A DNA stretch of 64,000 bases from Streptomyces galbus (GCF_005280195.1 NZ_SZPR01000010.1:124001-188000), one strand, 5' to 3'; shown: positions 1 to 8,410, numbered from the stretch's first letter. Made by a program: numbers and translations. The notes: generated from the sequence alone by a model not told the origin.

Positions 1-389
1 GCGACTGGACGGCGATCTGGTACCTGGGGCAGAAGGCGTGGTTCCGCAACCCCGCCGAGCAGCCGACGGCGGTGCCCGCGGCGGGTCTGGTGATCACGCC
101 GAAGGAGGGCCTGGACAGCGTCCCCGTGTACGGCCGGGCCTACCCGGAGGCGTCCGCCTACCCCGCGGGCGTGCCGGTGCAGGCGGTGTCGCCGCTGCGG
201 TACACGGTGCTCAAGGGCCAGCGGTACGTGGTGGGCGACCGGGTGCCGGGTGAGTACTACTACGCGGTCACCTTCACGACGGACTCCCACCGGGTGGTCG
301 CCGGCAAGGACCTGTACTACGAGATCCAGTACGGCCACCGGGTGGCGTTCGTCCGGGCCGCGGACGTGGACGTCGTCCCGGCGGCCTGA
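1..389 (+). CDS. C-terminal part of a secreted, probably cell-wall-related protein (5' end outside window)
   Basis: The open frame enters at base 3 and runs 128 codons to a TGA at 387. It begins with DWTAIWYLGQKAWF, a stretch I associate with the C-terminal end of Streptomyces secreted N-acetylmuramoyl-L-alanine amidase-type proteins. A beta-rich tail follows (YTVLKGQRYVVGDRV, then EYYYAVTF), which looks like a small SH3-like binding module. No catalytic residues lie in the visible part, so the enzyme class rests on memory of the family and not on an active site. It converges on the next gene with only 14 bases between the stops. Confidence 0.5.
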   Translation, partial: DWTAIWYLGQKAWFRNPAEQPTAVPAAGLVITPKEGLDSVPVYGRAYPEASAYPAGVPVQAVSPLRYTVLKGQRYVVGDRVPGEYYYAVTFTTDSHRVVAGKDLYYEIQYGHRVAFVRAADVDVVPAA

Positions 390-403
390 CCCGCCGGGCC
401 GCC

Positions 404-901
404 TCAGCCCTGCTGGAACAGCTCCGCCGGGAGCGGCTTCAGCAGGGCGTACAGGTCGTCCGTGATGGGGCGGTCCCAGGCCGCGATGGTGACCAGGACG
501 TTGTCGCTGCGGTCGAACTGCACGCAGGAGATGCGGCTCTCGGAGAGCTTGAGGCGGCGCACGATCAGCAGGTTGTCGCCCTGCATGACCGGGACGTCCT
601 CGACGCCGACGACGGTCACCTCCTCGTCGTTGCCCAGTGCGAGGAGCAGCTGGGCCACCTCGAAGGGCACCTCGCCCTCGGCGACCTCGCGGGCCGGGGA
701 GCCCTCGGGCAGGTTGCCGATGATCATCGCGGGGCCGCGGCCGCCGAAGAGGTCGTAGCGCAGGTAGACGCCCTGGCAACTGCCGTCGGGGGCGGGCAGC
801 AGGCCGGCGCCGAGGTTGCCGGGCCAGTCGCCCGGGTCCATGGCCAGTACGTCGAAGTCGGGCCCGGCGGGCGTGGCGCTGCGGCGGCGGAGGAACGACA
901 T
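404..901 (-). CDS. Conserved hypothetical protein, 165 aa
   Basis: A cytosolic-looking protein of 165 residues with no signal peptide or membrane segment. I recognise no domain. The sequence alternates short acidic and hydrophobic stretches (MIIGNLPEGSPAREVAEGEV in the first half, SRISCVQFDRSDNVLVTIAAW in the second), suggesting one compact alpha/beta fold. The ATG at 901 is preceded only by GGCGGC, a weak ribosome site, and the frame stays open further upstream, but no better start is seen. It is transcribed in the same direction as the universal stress gene behind it, with a 95-base gap. Function unknown. Confidence 0.7.
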   Translation of the reverse strand: MSFLRRRSATPAGPDFDVLAMDPGDWPGNLGAGLLPAPDGSCQGVYLRYDLFGGRGPAMIIGNLPEGSPAREVAEGEVPFEVAQLLLALGNDEEVTVVGVEDVPVMQGDNLLIVRRLKLSESRISCVQFDRSDNVLVTIAAWDRPITDDLYALLKPLPAELFQQG

Positions 902-996
902 GCCGCCATGGTACGGGTCCGGGGGCCGTCGACGCCGTGCGGGCCGCGCGTCCTCCGGGGCGGTGACGGGAGGGGCCGCCGGGTGCGCGGGGCGGC

Positions 997-1899
997 TCAT
1001 TCCTCGACGGGTGAGGGGGGCACCACCACGACGGGGCTCGCCGCGTGCAGCAGGACCGCGTGGGTGACGGAGCCCAGCATGCGGGTGGGCGCGAGGAGGC
1101 GGCGGCGGTGGCGGCCGACGACCACCAGGTCGGCGTCCTGGGAGGCGGCGACCAGGTGTCCGGCGGCGTCGCCGGGCGCGGGGCGGGCGTCGGCGCGGAC
1201 GCCCGGGTGGCGTGCGCGGTGGGGGGCGAGGAAGCCCTCGGCGAGGGTGCGGGTCTCGTTCTCGATCACGCCCTGGTCGACACCGGCCGGGACGAGTTCG
1301 CCGGGCGCCGACCAGGTCTGGACGGGCCACGGGTAGGCGGCGACCGCCTGGACCCGGGCGCCGCGCAGGACGGCCTCGGTGAACGCGAAGTCGAGGGTGC
1401 CGTCGTCGGGGGCGTCGACCTTCAGGCCGACGACCACGCGGGGCCCGGGCTCCTGGAGGACCGCGTCGTCGACCTGCCGGCCGGGCCGGGGCACCACGAC
1501 GACCGGGCACTCGGCGTCGCGGGCGGCGGTCAGCCCGTTGGAGCCGAGCAGCAGGCCGGCGAAGCCGCCGCGGCCGCGCGAGCCGAGCACCAGCAGCCGG
1601 GCCTCCGCGCCGAGCCCGGGCAGCAGTCCGCCGGGGGCGCCGTCGAGGGCGATGTACTCGGTGTCCGGCACCTGCCCCGCGGCCTCGACGCGGGCGCGGG
1701 CGTCGAGCAGGACGGGGTCCTCGTCCGGGGCGGGCGGGACCACGATGGGGGCGCCGGGCTGGGTCCAGGCGGCGTAGTGGCGCACGTGCGCCACGCGCAG
1801 CGGCGCGTCGCGCAGGCGTGCGGCGTGGAGGGCCCAGTCCAGGGCGCGCAGACTGTCGTCGGACCCGTCGACCGCCGCGACGACCGGCAGACTGCTCAT
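997..1899 (-). CDS. Universal stress protein, tandem UspA domains
   Basis: This 300-residue protein carries two UspA domains, roughly residues 1-145 and 155-300, a common arrangement in actinobacteria. Domain 1 opens with VVAAVDGSDDSLRALDWAL and ends with the ATP-type loop GSRGRGGFAGLLLGS. Domain 2 ends with a more basic version (VGRHRRRLLAPTRMLGSVTH) in which the G-x2-G-x9-G-S/T spacing is blurred, so nucleotide binding is better supported for domain 1. The start at 1899 is fixed by an excellent ribosome site (CCGGAGGTGAGGATC). Such proteins usually accompany hypoxia or stress genes, and here PPK2 and phosphoketolase lie some 9-13 kb away. Confidence 0.92.
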   Translation of the reverse strand: MSSLPVVAAVDGSDDSLRALDWALHAARLRDAPLRVAHVRHYAAWTQPGAPIVVPPAPDEDPVLLDARARVEAAGQVPDTEYIALDGAPGGLLPGLGAEARLLVLGSRGRGGFAGLLLGSNGLTAARDAECPVVVVPRPGRQVDDAVLQEPGPRVVVGLKVDAPDDGTLDFAFTEAVLRGARVQAVAAYPWPVQTWSAPGELVPAGVDQGVIENETRTLAEGFLAPHRARHPGVRADARPAPGDAAGHLVAASQDADLVVVGRHRRRLLAPTRMLGSVTHAVLLHAASPVVVVPPSPVEE

Positions 1900-2046
1900 G
1901 ATCCTCACCTCCGGAGTGCGACCGTGCTCCTGCTGGGGCCACCTTCGCGCAGGTGCCCGCCCCGGCAGGGCCTCGCCGCGTCGCGTGTCCGGAAAACGGG
2001 CCACAACACGCCCGGATGGCGCCCCGGCCCGCCGGCGTGCGGCGGA

Positions 2047-2289
2047 TCAGGTGAGGTCGAACTCCCCTTCCCGCGCCCCCGACACGAACGCGCCCCATTC
2101 GGCGGGCGTGAAGATCAGGGAAGGGCTCTCGGGCCGGCGGCTGTTGCGCATCGCGATGAACCCCTCGACGAAGGCGATCTGGACATCCCCCAGGCCGCGG
2201 CTGCTGGACTGCCAGTCGGCGTTGCTGAGGTCCAGCTCCGGCTTGTCCCAGCCCACGACCCGCTGCTGCTGGATGGTGCTCTCGGCCAC
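2047..2289 (-). CDS. DUF397 domain protein, 80 aa
   Basis: The whole protein is one DUF397 domain: the W-x-S-S-S-R-G start (DWQSSSRGLGD), the central VEGFIAMRNSRRPESP and the closing FTPAEWGAFVSGAREGEFD follow the family pattern. Actinobacterial DUF397 proteins act with a neighbouring helix-turn-helix regulator, as in the WhiJ-type pairs of Streptomyces development. No such regulator is next to this one. GTG at 2289 is chosen for its ribosome site, GGGAGGAG eight bases upstream. The upstream hydrolase frame, on the same strand, runs through 175 bases of this gene in another phase. Confidence 0.88.
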   Translation of the reverse strand: MAESTIQQQRVVGWDKPELDLSNADWQSSSRGLGDVQIAFVEGFIAMRNSRRPESPSLIFTPAEWGAFVSGAREGEFDLT

Positions 2290-3302
2290 GTCCGTGCTCC
2301 TCCCGGTTCCGTCGTCCGCGGCCAGCCTAGCGATCGTGCCGTACCGCGGACAGAGCACATGAGCGGGACTTCCAGGACTTGTGGGACCCGGGGCCGGCGT
2401 GCCGCGGGCGGCCCGAGGGTCTGACGGGCCCCGGGAGGACCAGGTCGTAAGGTGCGCGGCACCGCCGCTCCGGTCAGGAACGCGTCGACCCGCTCCGTGA
2501 ACCACTCGGGGTCGTCGAGCCACGGGTAGTGAGCGGCGCCGGGCTGCACGACGAAGCGGGCGCCGGGGAAGGCCTCGGCCGCCCGGCGGGCCAGGTCGGG
2601 CCGGGGACCGCCGTCCAGGGCGCCGGCGAGCACCAGCACCGGGGCGGCGCACCGGGCCAGCGCGGCACGGGTGGCCGGCGGGTCGTAGGCGCCGTCGGAG
2701 CCGTACACCTCGGCGGCGGCGTCGTTGCACTGCTCGTCGGCGGCCGCGTCGTGCGCGATGGCCGCGGCGTCCCAACGACCGTGGAAGAAGGGGGAGATGA
2801 CCGGGTCGTACTCCGCCGGGTCCCGCAGCCACGCCTCGAACGCCGGGAACGCGTCGGCGAACCAGGGCTCCCCCCGGCGCAGCCGTGCGGCGGCGAGCCG
2901 GTCCTCGGCCGTGGGCCGGCAGCCCAGCGCCCAGGGGATGGCGGTCACGAGGACCAGGCGTGCGACGCGCTCGGGGTGACGGGCCGCGTACAGCATGGCC
3001 AGGCTGCCGGCGGCGGAGTGGGCGAGCAGGTCCATCCGCTCCAGTCCGAGGTGCCGGCGCAGCGCCTCCACGTCGTCGACCAGGCGGTCGCAGCGGTACG
3101 TCGCCGGGTCGGCCGGGACCTCGGAGTCCCCGGTTCCCCGCAGGTCGAGGAGGTGCAGCCGCCGGCGGTCGGCGAGACGGCCGAGGTCGCCGAGGTAGGC
3201 GGAGGCCCGCATGGGACCGCCCGGCAGGACGACGAGCGGCGGACCCTCCCCGCGGACGTGGAGGGCGAGGCGGGTCCCGTCGGGCGCGGCGAAGGTCGGC
3301 AC
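2115..3302 (-). CDS. Alpha/beta hydrolase with a read-through C-terminal tail
   Basis: Residues 1-276 make a complete alpha/beta hydrolase of the proline-iminopeptidase type: oxyanion HVRGEGPPLVVLPGGP, DLRGTGDSEVP, nucleophile elbow LAHSAAGSLAML, acid LAGALDGGPRPD and histidine QPGAAHYPWLDDPEWF. Relatives end right after VDAFLTG, near base 2475. Here the frame has no stop and continues about 119 codons of low-complexity sequence to 2115, overlapping the DUF397 gene. A TGA lies in the next frame at 2474, exactly where the fold should end, so a one-base indel (real or sequencing error) is likely. GTG at 3302 has GGAGG ten bases upstream. Divergent from the PaaK-type ligase gene. Confidence 0.75.
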   Translation of the reverse strand: MPTFAAPDGTRLALHVRGEGPPLVVLPGGPMRASAYLGDLGRLADRRRLHLLDLRGTGDSEVPADPATYRCDRLVDDVEALRRHLGLERMDLLAHSAAGSLAMLYAARHPERVARLVLVTAIPWALGCRPTAEDRLAAARLRRGEPWFADAFPAFEAWLRDPAEYDPVISPFFHGRWDAAAIAHDAAADEQCNDAAAEVYGSDGAYDPPATRAALARCAAPVLVLAGALDGGPRPDLARRAAEAFPGARFVVQPGAAHYPWLDDPEWFTERVDAFLTGAAVPRTLRPGPPGARQTLGPPAARRPRVPQVLEVPLMCSVRGTARSLGWPRTTEPGGARTWPRAPSSSSGSWAGTSRSWTSATPTGSPAAAAWGMSRSPSSRGSSRCATAAGPRALP

Positions 3303-3422
3303 ACCGCGAGATCCTCCGGTCGCGCGCCGGGTGTCCGCAACGGCATTTCGGCGCAGGCGAGAAAGTCGCCCCGGACTCTTGCCAGCGGGCCCGACCGCCT
3401 GAATTACTGATCCCGGGTGGAT

Positions 3423-3440
3423 CGACCGAATGATCGGTCG
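3423..3440. promoter_or_regulatory. Candidate operator between the hydrolase and ligase genes
   Basis: A perfect inverted repeat with 7-base arms, CGACCGA-ATGA-TCGGTCG, lies in the 190-base divergent intergenic region, 53 bases before the ligase start. Its size, spacing and ACCGA/TCGGT halves resemble TetR-family operators. No TetR gene is adjacent, so the regulator is unknown. Confidence 0.45.
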
Positions 3441-3492
3441 CCCGGTATGGCGTGTACGCAAGGGTTCGGTGCGGTTCGGAGGTGTGGCGTCC

Positions 3493-4842
3493 ATGGCGGA
3501 GACGCGGGAACTGTGGGACGCGGGGGAACGGCTCGACGTCGAGGCGCTGCGGGCGCTGCAACTGGACCGGCTGCGGGCGTCGTTGCGGCACGCGTACGCC
3601 AACGTGCCGTTCTACCGGGAGGCCTTCGACAAGGCCGGTGTCCGTCCCGACGACTGCCGGTCCCTCGCCGACCTGGCCCGCTTCCCGTTCACCACCAAGG
3701 CCGACCTGCGGGAGCACTACCCGTACGGGATGTTCGCCGTGCCGCGCGACCGCGTCCGCCGGCTGCACGCCTCCAGCGGCACGACCGGGCGGCCGACGGT
3801 GGTCGGCTACACCGACGCCGACCTCGCCATGTGGTCGGACATGGTGGCCCGTTCGATCCGGGCGGCGGGCGGCCGGCCCGGCGACACGGTGCACATCGCC
3901 TACGGCTACGGCCTGTTCACCGGCGGCCTCGGCGCCCACTACGGCGCGGAGCGGCTCGGCTGTACGGTCGTCCCCGCGTCCGGCGGCATGACGTCCCGTC
4001 AGGTGCAGTTGATCCGGGACCTGGAGCCCCGGATCATCATGGTCACCCCGTCCTACATGCTCACCCTGCTCGACGAGTTCGAACGCCAGGGCGTCGACCC
4101 GCGCTCCACCTCGCTGGAGGTCGGCGTCTTCGGGGCGGAGCCGTGGACCGAGGAGATGCGGCGGGAGATCGAGGAGCGGTTCGGGATCGACGCCGTGGAC
4201 ATCTACGGCCTGTCGGAGGTGATCGGTCCCGGCGTCGCGCAGGAGTGCGTGGAGACCAAGGACGGCCTGCACATCTGGGAGGACCACTTCTACCCCGAGG
4301 TCGTCGACCCGTTCACCGGCGAGGTCCTGCCCGAGGGCGAGGAGGGCGAGCTGGTCTTCACCTCGCTCACCAAGGAGGCCATGCCCGTCGTCCGCTACCG
4401 CACCCGGGACCTGACCCGGCTGCTGCCGGGCACGGCGCGGGTGTTCCGCCGGATGCGGAAGGTGACCGGCCGCAGCGACGACATGGTGATCCTGCGCGGG
4501 GTGAACCTCTTCCCGACCCAGGTCGAGGAGATCGTGCTGCGCACCCCGGGCGTCGCCCCGCACTTCCAGCTCCGCCTCACCCGCGAGGGGCGCCTGGACG
4601 CCCTCACGGTCCGCGCGGAGGCCCGCCCGGACGCCTCCCCCGACGACCGGGTCTCGGCCGCCCGCTCCATCGCGGCGGCCGTCAAGGACGGCATCGGCGT
4701 CTCGGTCGCGGTGGAGATCGTCGACCCGGAGTCGCTGGAGCGCTCGGTGGGCAAGATCCGGCGAATCGTTGACGAGCGGGTCGAGCGGGACGAGCGGGTC
4801 GAGCGGGTCGAGCGGGTCGAGCGGGTCGAGCGGCCGCGCTGA
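3493..4842 (+). CDS. paaK: Phenylacetate-CoA ligase family protein
   Basis: A 449-residue adenylate-forming enzyme of the PaaK family, converting an aryl or alkyl carboxylate plus CoA and ATP to the acyl-CoA. The phosphate loop is SSGTTGRPT (residues 94-102). The adenine and acid motifs FGAEPWTEEM and YGLSEVIGPGVAQEC and the C-terminal hinge RSDDMVILRGVNLFP are all present. ATG at 3493 has GGAGG ten bases upstream. No other phenylacetate genes (paaABCDE, paaG, paaZ) are nearby, so the substrate is open; stand-alone PaaK paralogues are common in Streptomyces. The protein ends in an unusual charged repeat of VER units. Confidence 0.85.
   Translation: MAETRELWDAGERLDVEALRALQLDRLRASLRHAYANVPFYREAFDKAGVRPDDCRSLADLARFPFTTKADLREHYPYGMFAVPRDRVRRLHASSGTTGRPTVVGYTDADLAMWSDMVARSIRAAGGRPGDTVHIAYGYGLFTGGLGAHYGAERLGCTVVPASGGMTSRQVQLIRDLEPRIIMVTPSYMLTLLDEFERQGVDPRSTSLEVGVFGAEPWTEEMRREIEERFGIDAVDIYGLSEVIGPGVAQECVETKDGLHIWEDHFYPEVVDPFTGEVLPEGEEGELVFTSLTKEAMPVVRYRTRDLTRLLPGTARVFRRMRKVTGRSDDMVILRGVNLFPTQVEEIVLRTPGVAPHFQLRLTREGRLDALTVRAEARPDASPDDRVSAARSIAAAVKDGIGVSVAVEIVDPESLERSVGKIRRIVDERVERDERVERVERVERVERPR
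4771..4833 (+). repeat. Nine-base in-frame tandem repeat at the end of the ligase gene
   Basis: Seven near-identical copies of a nine-base unit (GTCGAGCGG, or GACGAGCGG) lie head to tail and code for alternating (V/D)-E-R triplets at the extreme C-terminus of the PaaK-type ligase. The copies differ by single bases, as expected of slippage-generated repeats. Copy number probably varies between strains. Confidence 0.85.
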
Positions 4843-4869
4843 GTCCGCGCAGCGCTCGTCCCCGGCCGC

Positions 4870-6363
4870 TCACGCGAACCGGTCGCGCAGCTCCCGCTTG
4901 AGGATCTTGCCGCTCGCGTTGCGGGGCAGCGCGTCCACGAACAGCACCCGCTTGGGCGCCTTGAAGGCCGGCAGCCCTTCCCGCGCGTGCGCGATCAGCT
5001 CCTGCTCGGTCACCTCGCCCCGGGGCACCACCACCGCCGTGATCGCCTCGATCCACTTCTCGTCGGGCAGCCCGACGACCGCGACCTCGGCGACCCCGCC
5101 GTGGGTGTACAGCGCGTCCTCGACCTGCCGCGAGGCGACCAGCACGCCACCGGAGTTGATGACGTCCTTCACCCGGTCGACGATCGTGAAGTAGCCGTCG
5201 GCGTCGCGGACCGCGAGGTCGCCGGAGTGGAACCAGCCGTCACGGAACGCCTCGGCGGTCTCCTCGGGCTTGTCCCAGTAGCCCTCGCAGAGCTGCGGTG
5301 AGCGGTAGACGATCTCGCCGGGAGTGCCGTCGGGCACCTCCTTGCCGTCCTCGTCGACCACGCGCGCGTCGACGAACAGGACGGGACGCCCGCAGGAGTC
5401 CATACGGCCCCGGTGCTCGTCGGGGGCGAGGACGGTGGCCAGCGGGCCGATCTCGCTCTGCCCGAAGCAGTTGTAGAAGGCGAGTTCCGGCAGCCGTGCG
5501 CGCAGCCGCTCGAGGACGGGGACCGGCATGATCGACGCCCCGTAGTACGCCTTGCGCAGCCCGCCGAGGTCCCGTTCGGCGAAGTCGGGGCGGCCTGCCA
5601 GGCCGATCCACACGGTGGGCGGGGCGAACAGGCTGTCCGCGCGGCCCTGTTCGATCAGGTCGAGGAGCCGGTCGCCGTCGGGGGCGTCCAGGATGACGTT
5701 CGTCGCGCCGACGGCCAGGTACGGCAGCAGGAAGACGTGCATCTGCGCCGAGTGGTACAGCGGCAGCGCGTGCACGGGCCGGTCGCCGGCGCTGAGGTCG
5801 AGGGCGGTGATGGCGCTCAGGTACTCGTGGACCAGGGCGCGGTGGGTCATCATCGCGCCCTTGGGCCGGGCCGTCGTGCCCGAGGTGTACAGCAGTTGCA
5901 CCAGGTCCTCGCTGCGCGGCTCGGGCCCGTCGTACGGGGCTGCGCCGGCGAGGCGGGCAAGCAGCGCGTCGTCGGTGTCGCGCAGCGCCAGCGCGGGGGT
6001 GCCGTCCGGGAGCCGTGCGGTCAGGTCGGGGTCGGTGAGGACCAGCGCGCTGCCCGACTGGCGGACCAGGTAGGCGAGGTCGTCGCCGGTGAGGTTCTGG
6101 TTGACGGGCACGTGCACCAGGCCGGCGCGGGCGCAGGCGAGGAACGCGATGAGGTAGGCGTCGGAGTTGTGGCCGTAGGCGCCGACCCGGTCGCCGGGGC
6201 CGAGGCCCTGGGCGAGCAGGACGCCCGCCGCCCGGGAGACGGCGTCGTCGAGTTCCTCGTAGGTCCAGGTGCGGTCGCGGTACTCGACCGCGACGCGCGC
6301 CGGGGTGCGCCGGGCGCTGCGCCGCAGCACCCCGTCGACCGTACTGCCGTGTCCGGGCGTCAT
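4870..6363 (-). CDS. AMP-dependent acyl-CoA synthetase
   Basis: A 497-residue ANL-superfamily ligase that activates a fatty or aromatic acid as the AMP ester and passes it to CoA. The signature loop is LLYTSGTTARPKGAMMTH. Motif YNCFGQSEIGP, the hinge GWFHSGDLAVRDADGYFTIV and the catalytic lysine region RNASGKILKRELR at the C-terminus are intact, so the enzyme should be active. Length matches class I acyl-CoA synthetases. ATG at 6363 has only a modest GAGG upstream. It converges on the PaaK-type gene, whose stop is 27 bases away. Two ligases back to back suggest acid scavenging, but no partner genes pin the substrate. Confidence 0.88.
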   Translation of the reverse strand: MTPGHGSTVDGVLRRSARRTPARVAVEYRDRTWTYEELDDAVSRAAGVLLAQGLGPGDRVGAYGHNSDAYLIAFLACARAGLVHVPVNQNLTGDDLAYLVRQSGSALVLTDPDLTARLPDGTPALALRDTDDALLARLAGAAPYDGPEPRSEDLVQLLYTSGTTARPKGAMMTHRALVHEYLSAITALDLSAGDRPVHALPLYHSAQMHVFLLPYLAVGATNVILDAPDGDRLLDLIEQGRADSLFAPPTVWIGLAGRPDFAERDLGGLRKAYYGASIMPVPVLERLRARLPELAFYNCFGQSEIGPLATVLAPDEHRGRMDSCGRPVLFVDARVVDEDGKEVPDGTPGEIVYRSPQLCEGYWDKPEETAEAFRDGWFHSGDLAVRDADGYFTIVDRVKDVINSGGVLVASRQVEDALYTHGGVAEVAVVGLPDEKWIEAITAVVVPRGEVTEQELIAHAREGLPAFKAPKRVLFVDALPRNASGKILKRELRDRFA

Positions 6364-6562
6364 GGCCCTGATCCTCGGCGCGCCACCGGCAGGGGTCAAG
6401 CTCAGGCGTCGAGCTCGGAAGTCGGGCCGCCCGCGCCGGAGCCTGCCCCAGGGGCGGGGCCTGCCCCTGGGGCGGGCCGCGTGCCGGGCACGCCGCGGCC
6501 GCCGGCCCATCTGGGGACGGCGGCCGCGGCGGGGGACTCTCCCGGGGGCCCGGGGCAGGCGG

Positions 6563-6754
6563 TCAGCCGCTGAACACCGCCTTCTGCACCTCGTTGGGTC
6601 CGTCGAAGTGGTCCTGCTTCAGACCGTCGAGGGAGCTGACGACCTTGTCGTCCGCGTGGTTGCGGCGGGCGCAGTCGACGAGGTCCTTCTTCTCCGCCGG
6701 GTAGTCCATGCCGCTGAGGGCCTTCTGGAGGTCGATGGGGCTGAGGTCCGCCAT
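6563..6754 (-). CDS. DUF2795 domain protein, 63 aa
   Basis: A complete small DUF2795 protein: an N-terminal helix (SPIDLQKALSGMDYPAEKKD), then a basic segment (LVDCARRNHADDKVVSSLDG) and a short acidic end. Family members are about 60-90 residues and occur in stress-related neighbourhoods of actinobacteria and archaea; the biochemical role is unknown. The ATG at 6754 follows an excellent ribosome site, GCAGGAGGATGCC. The gene stands alone between two same-strand genes, with about 190 bases on the 4870-6363 side and 87 on the 6842-8410 side. Confidence 0.85.
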   Translation of the reverse strand: MADLSPIDLQKALSGMDYPAEKKDLVDCARRNHADDKVVSSLDGLKQDHFDGPNEVQKAVFSG

Positions 6755-6841
6755 GGCATCCTCCTGCGATATGCCGGATTCGTCTGGACTTGTCGCAGTA
6801 CCCGGTCCCGGCCGCCCCATGCGACTCGATCGGCGCGCCGC

Positions 6842-8410
6842 TCAGCGGGCCTCCCGCTCCAGGACCGCCATGGCCGCGTTGTGGCCCGGCACCCCGCTGA
6901 CGCCGCCCCCGCGCACCGCGCCCGCGCCGCACAGCAGCACGTTGGGGTGGCGGGTCTCCACGCCCCAGCGGCCGGTGCCGTCCTGGGCCCAGGGCCAGGA
7001 CAGGGCGCGGTGGAAGATGTGGCCGCCGGGCAGCCCGAGGTCGCGCTCCAGGTCGAGCGGGGACTTGGCCTCGATGCAGGGCCGGCCGTCCGCGTCCGTG
7101 GCCAGGCAGTCGGCCAGCGGTTCGGCGAGGTGGGCGTCGAGCTGGGCGAGGGTGCGCCGCAGGAGCTCCTCGCGGACGGCGTCGTTGTCGCGCTCGAAGA
7201 GCCGGGCGGGGGCGTGCAGGCCGAAGAGGGTGAGGGTGTGGTGGCCCGCGGCGGCCAGGTCGGGGCCGAGGATCGTCGGGTCGGTCAGGGAGTGGCAGTA
7301 GATCTCCGAGGGCGGCGCGTCGGGCAGCTCTCCGGCGGACGCCCGGGCGTGTGCGTCGGCGAGCTGCCCGTAGTTCTCGGCGATGTGGAAGGTCCCGGCG
7401 AACGCCTCACGTGGGTCCACGGAGGTGTCCCGCAGTCTCGGCAGCCGCTTGAGCAGCATGTTCACCTTGAGCTGCGCCCCCTCGGCGGGGGCCGGCGGGG
7501 CGTCGCCGGTGAGGGCGGCGAGGGCCTGCGGGGAGGCGCCGACGAGGACGTGCCGGGCGGCGGCGACCCCCTCGCCGTCGGCGCTGCGCCAGGCGACCTC
7601 GGCACTGCGGCCGTCGGTGTCGATGCGCACGGCCTCGTGGCCGGTGGCGATCACCGCACCGGCGGCGCGGGCGGCGCCGGCCAGCGCGTCGGTGAGGGCG
7701 CCCATGCCGCCGACGGGCACGTCCCAGGCGCCGGTGCCGCCGCCGATCACGTGGTAGAGGAAGCAGCGGTTCTGGGCCAGCGAGGGGTCGTGGGCGTCGG
7801 CGAAGGTGCCGATCAGGGCGTCGGTGAGGACCACGCCCCGCACGAGGTCGTCGGTGAAGCGCTCCTCGACGGCGACGCCGACCGGCTCCTCGAACAGGGC
7901 CCGCCAGGCCTCCTCGTCGTCGACGCGGCGGCGCAGCTCCTCGCGGGTGGGCAGGGGCTCGGTGAGGGTGGGGAACACCGAGCGGGCGACCCGTCCGGTC
8001 ATGCCGTAGAACCGCTGCCAGGCGTCGTACTCGCGGTCGCCGCCGGTCAGCCGGGCGAACGCCTCCCTGGTGCGCCGCTCGCCCCCGCCGACCAGCAGGC
8101 CCGTGGGCCGTCCGGCGCGCTCCACGGGCGTGTACGACGAGATGTCGCGGGTGCGCAGCCGGAAGTCGAGGCCGAGGTCCTGGACGATCTTCGCGGGCAG
8201 CAGGCTGACCAGGTAGGAGTAGCGCGACAGACGGGCGTCGACGCCGGCGAAGGGGCGGGTGGAGACCGCGGCGCCGCCGGTGTGGTCCAGCCGCTCCAGG
8301 ACCAGCACGGACCGGCCTGCGCGGGCCAGGTAGGCGGCCGCGACCAGGCCGTTGTGGCCGCCGCCGACGATGACGGCGTCGTAGCTGCGGGATCCCTCGT
8401 GTGCGGACAT
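6842..8410 (-). CDS. Phytoene-desaturase-like FAD-dependent oxidoreductase
   Basis: A flavoprotein of 522 residues in the phytoene dehydrogenase/PYROXD2-like group. The dinucleotide-binding fold is at the N-terminus (VIVGGGHNGLVAAAYLARAG, then VLVLERLDHTGGAA). The C-terminal FAD segment reads GVETRHPNVLLCGAGAVRGG and then GVSGVPGHNAA, the typical closing motif of the family. No carotenoid genes (crtB, crtE) are next to it, so a carotenoid substrate is unlikely. ATG at 8410 is preferred because the family starts just before the GGGHNG motif, although its ribosome site is poor; an ATG at 8437 in the same frame is an alternative. Confidence 0.87.
   Translation of the reverse strand: MSAHEGSRSYDAVIVGGGHNGLVAAAYLARAGRSVLVLERLDHTGGAAVSTRPFAGVDARLSRYSYLVSLLPAKIVQDLGLDFRLRTRDISSYTPVERAGRPTGLLVGGGERRTREAFARLTGGDREYDAWQRFYGMTGRVARSVFPTLTEPLPTREELRRRVDDEEAWRALFEEPVGVAVEERFTDDLVRGVVLTDALIGTFADAHDPSLAQNRCFLYHVIGGGTGAWDVPVGGMGALTDALAGAARAAGAVIATGHEAVRIDTDGRSAEVAWRSADGEGVAAARHVLVGASPQALAALTGDAPPAPAEGAQLKVNMLLKRLPRLRDTSVDPREAFAGTFHIAENYGQLADAHARASAGELPDAPPSEIYCHSLTDPTILGPDLAAAGHHTLTLFGLHAPARLFERDNDAVREELLRRTLAQLDAHLAEPLADCLATDADGRPCIEAKSPLDLERDLGLPGGHIFHRALSWPWAQDGTGRWGVETRHPNVLLCGAGAVRGGGVSGVPGHNAAMAVLEREAR

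Noticed and set aside
2047..4563. A long minus-strand frame upstream of and including the DUF397 gene
   Set aside because: Only its last 80 codons match a protein family. The rest is antisense to the PaaK-type ligase or out of phase with the hydrolase.
4771..4833. A CRISPR-like or regulatory repeat
   Set aside because: The units are nine bases, contiguous and in frame with the ligase, without spacers.
3493..6363. Part of a phenylacetate catabolic or natural-product cluster
   Set aside because: Two acyl-activating enzymes are adjacent, but no carrier protein, synthase, epoxidase or thioesterase gene is nearby.
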